This document shows, in pieces, positions 14,316 through 14,417 of a stretch of 14,417 nt of DNA (its first letter is position 1; the number at the start of each line of letters is the position of its first letter). The DNA is from Chloroflexota bacterium (GTDB lineage: Bacteria; Chloroflexota; UBA5177; JANWHV01): assembly GCA_025924845.1 (NCBI GenBank), contig JAICHN010000082.1, positions 1 through 14,417 of the forward strand, given 5' to 3'. The notes under the pieces were generated by a model that was not told the DNA's origin, did not search any database, and saw nothing but the letters and a program-made list of their open reading frames with translations. Made by a program: the position numbers and the translations under genes.

Positions 14316-14332
14316 CGACACTCCCGGTGTCG
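14316..14332. repeat. Short hairpin after the phosphotransferase gene
   Basis: CGACAC (14316-14321) and GTGTCG (14327-14332) form a 6-bp perfect stem with a 5-base loop, 16 bases after the TAA at 14300. No T-run follows, so it would be a weak terminator at best. Confidence 0.35.
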
Positions 14333-14375
14333 TGGACGAGGCCGCTGGACTCGCATACGTGACACACAACGTCAG

Positions 14376-14400
14376 GGGCTTGAACGCCTCGTTCAGGCCC
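14376..14400. repeat. 11-bp hairpin at the right edge
   Basis: GGGCTTGAACG (14376-14386) pairs with CGTTCAGGCCC (14390-14400) over 11 bp with one G-U pair and the 3-base loop CCT. There is no T-tract on either strand. Together with the preceding hairpin it fills the geneless 117 bases at the window end; the element may continue past the edge. Confidence 0.45.
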
Positions 14401-14417
14401 TTGGCAAACTCGGGTCC

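Noticed and set aside
1..14417. CRISPR arrays, tRNA or rRNA genes, complete insertion sequences
   Set aside because: No regularly spaced direct repeats, cloverleaf-forming sequence, rRNA signature or transposase motifs were recognised on either strand.

Overview
This is a high-GC bacterial stretch with tightly packed genes and several GTG starts. It is dominated by a near-complete classical (o-succinylbenzoate) menaquinone operon. The mix of a menaquinone operon, an FMN-riboswitch-controlled ABC permease of the RibX type, a DUF433/DUF5615-type toxin-antitoxin pair, a Uma2 remnant and an aminoglycoside-phosphotransferase-like gene best fits a Chloroflexota bacterium, perhaps Thermomicrobia-like. 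That placement is inference from gene content; no marker gene in the window settles it.

Left region (1-2302, minus strand). The window opens inside an ABC transporter permease, preceded by a textbook FMN riboswitch (529-669) and an intrinsic terminator (429-456), so the permease probably imports riboflavin. Upstream lie a GNAT acetyltransferase and a LysR-type regulator, apparently co-transcribed. Two adjacent perfect palindromes (2335-2365), both with the T-N11-A spacing of LysR boxes, separate the lysR gene from a divergent 62-codon small gene with an excellent ribosome binding site (2424-2612).

Centre (2569-11695). On the minus strand, in transcription order, are menF, menD, menH, menB, menA and menE, with overlaps or gaps of 30 bases or less. 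They would take chorismate to isochorismate, SEPHCHC and SHCHC, activate OSB to OSB-CoA, cyclise it to DHNA-CoA and prenylate DHNA. menC (OSB synthase) and a DHNA-CoA thioesterase are not in the window. The last step, methylation of demethylmenaquinone, is encoded divergently by menG/ubiE, followed 5 bases later by a TetR-family regulator. Between menF and menG sits a perfect 42-bp palindrome (10199-10240) placed to control both transcripts. This is the strongest regulatory signal in the window, and the TetR protein is the obvious candidate ligand.

Right region (11674-14417). A convergent toxin-antitoxin operon (RHH-DUF433 antitoxin, then DUF5615/PIN-like nuclease) overlaps the end of tetR by 22 bases. 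Beyond it is a decayed stretch: a hairpin, the C-terminal remnant of a Uma2-family nuclease with an internal stop, and a phosphotransferase gene broken by a TGA exactly inside its HxDxxxxN catalytic motif. The window ends in about 117 bases with two hairpins and no gene I can recognise.
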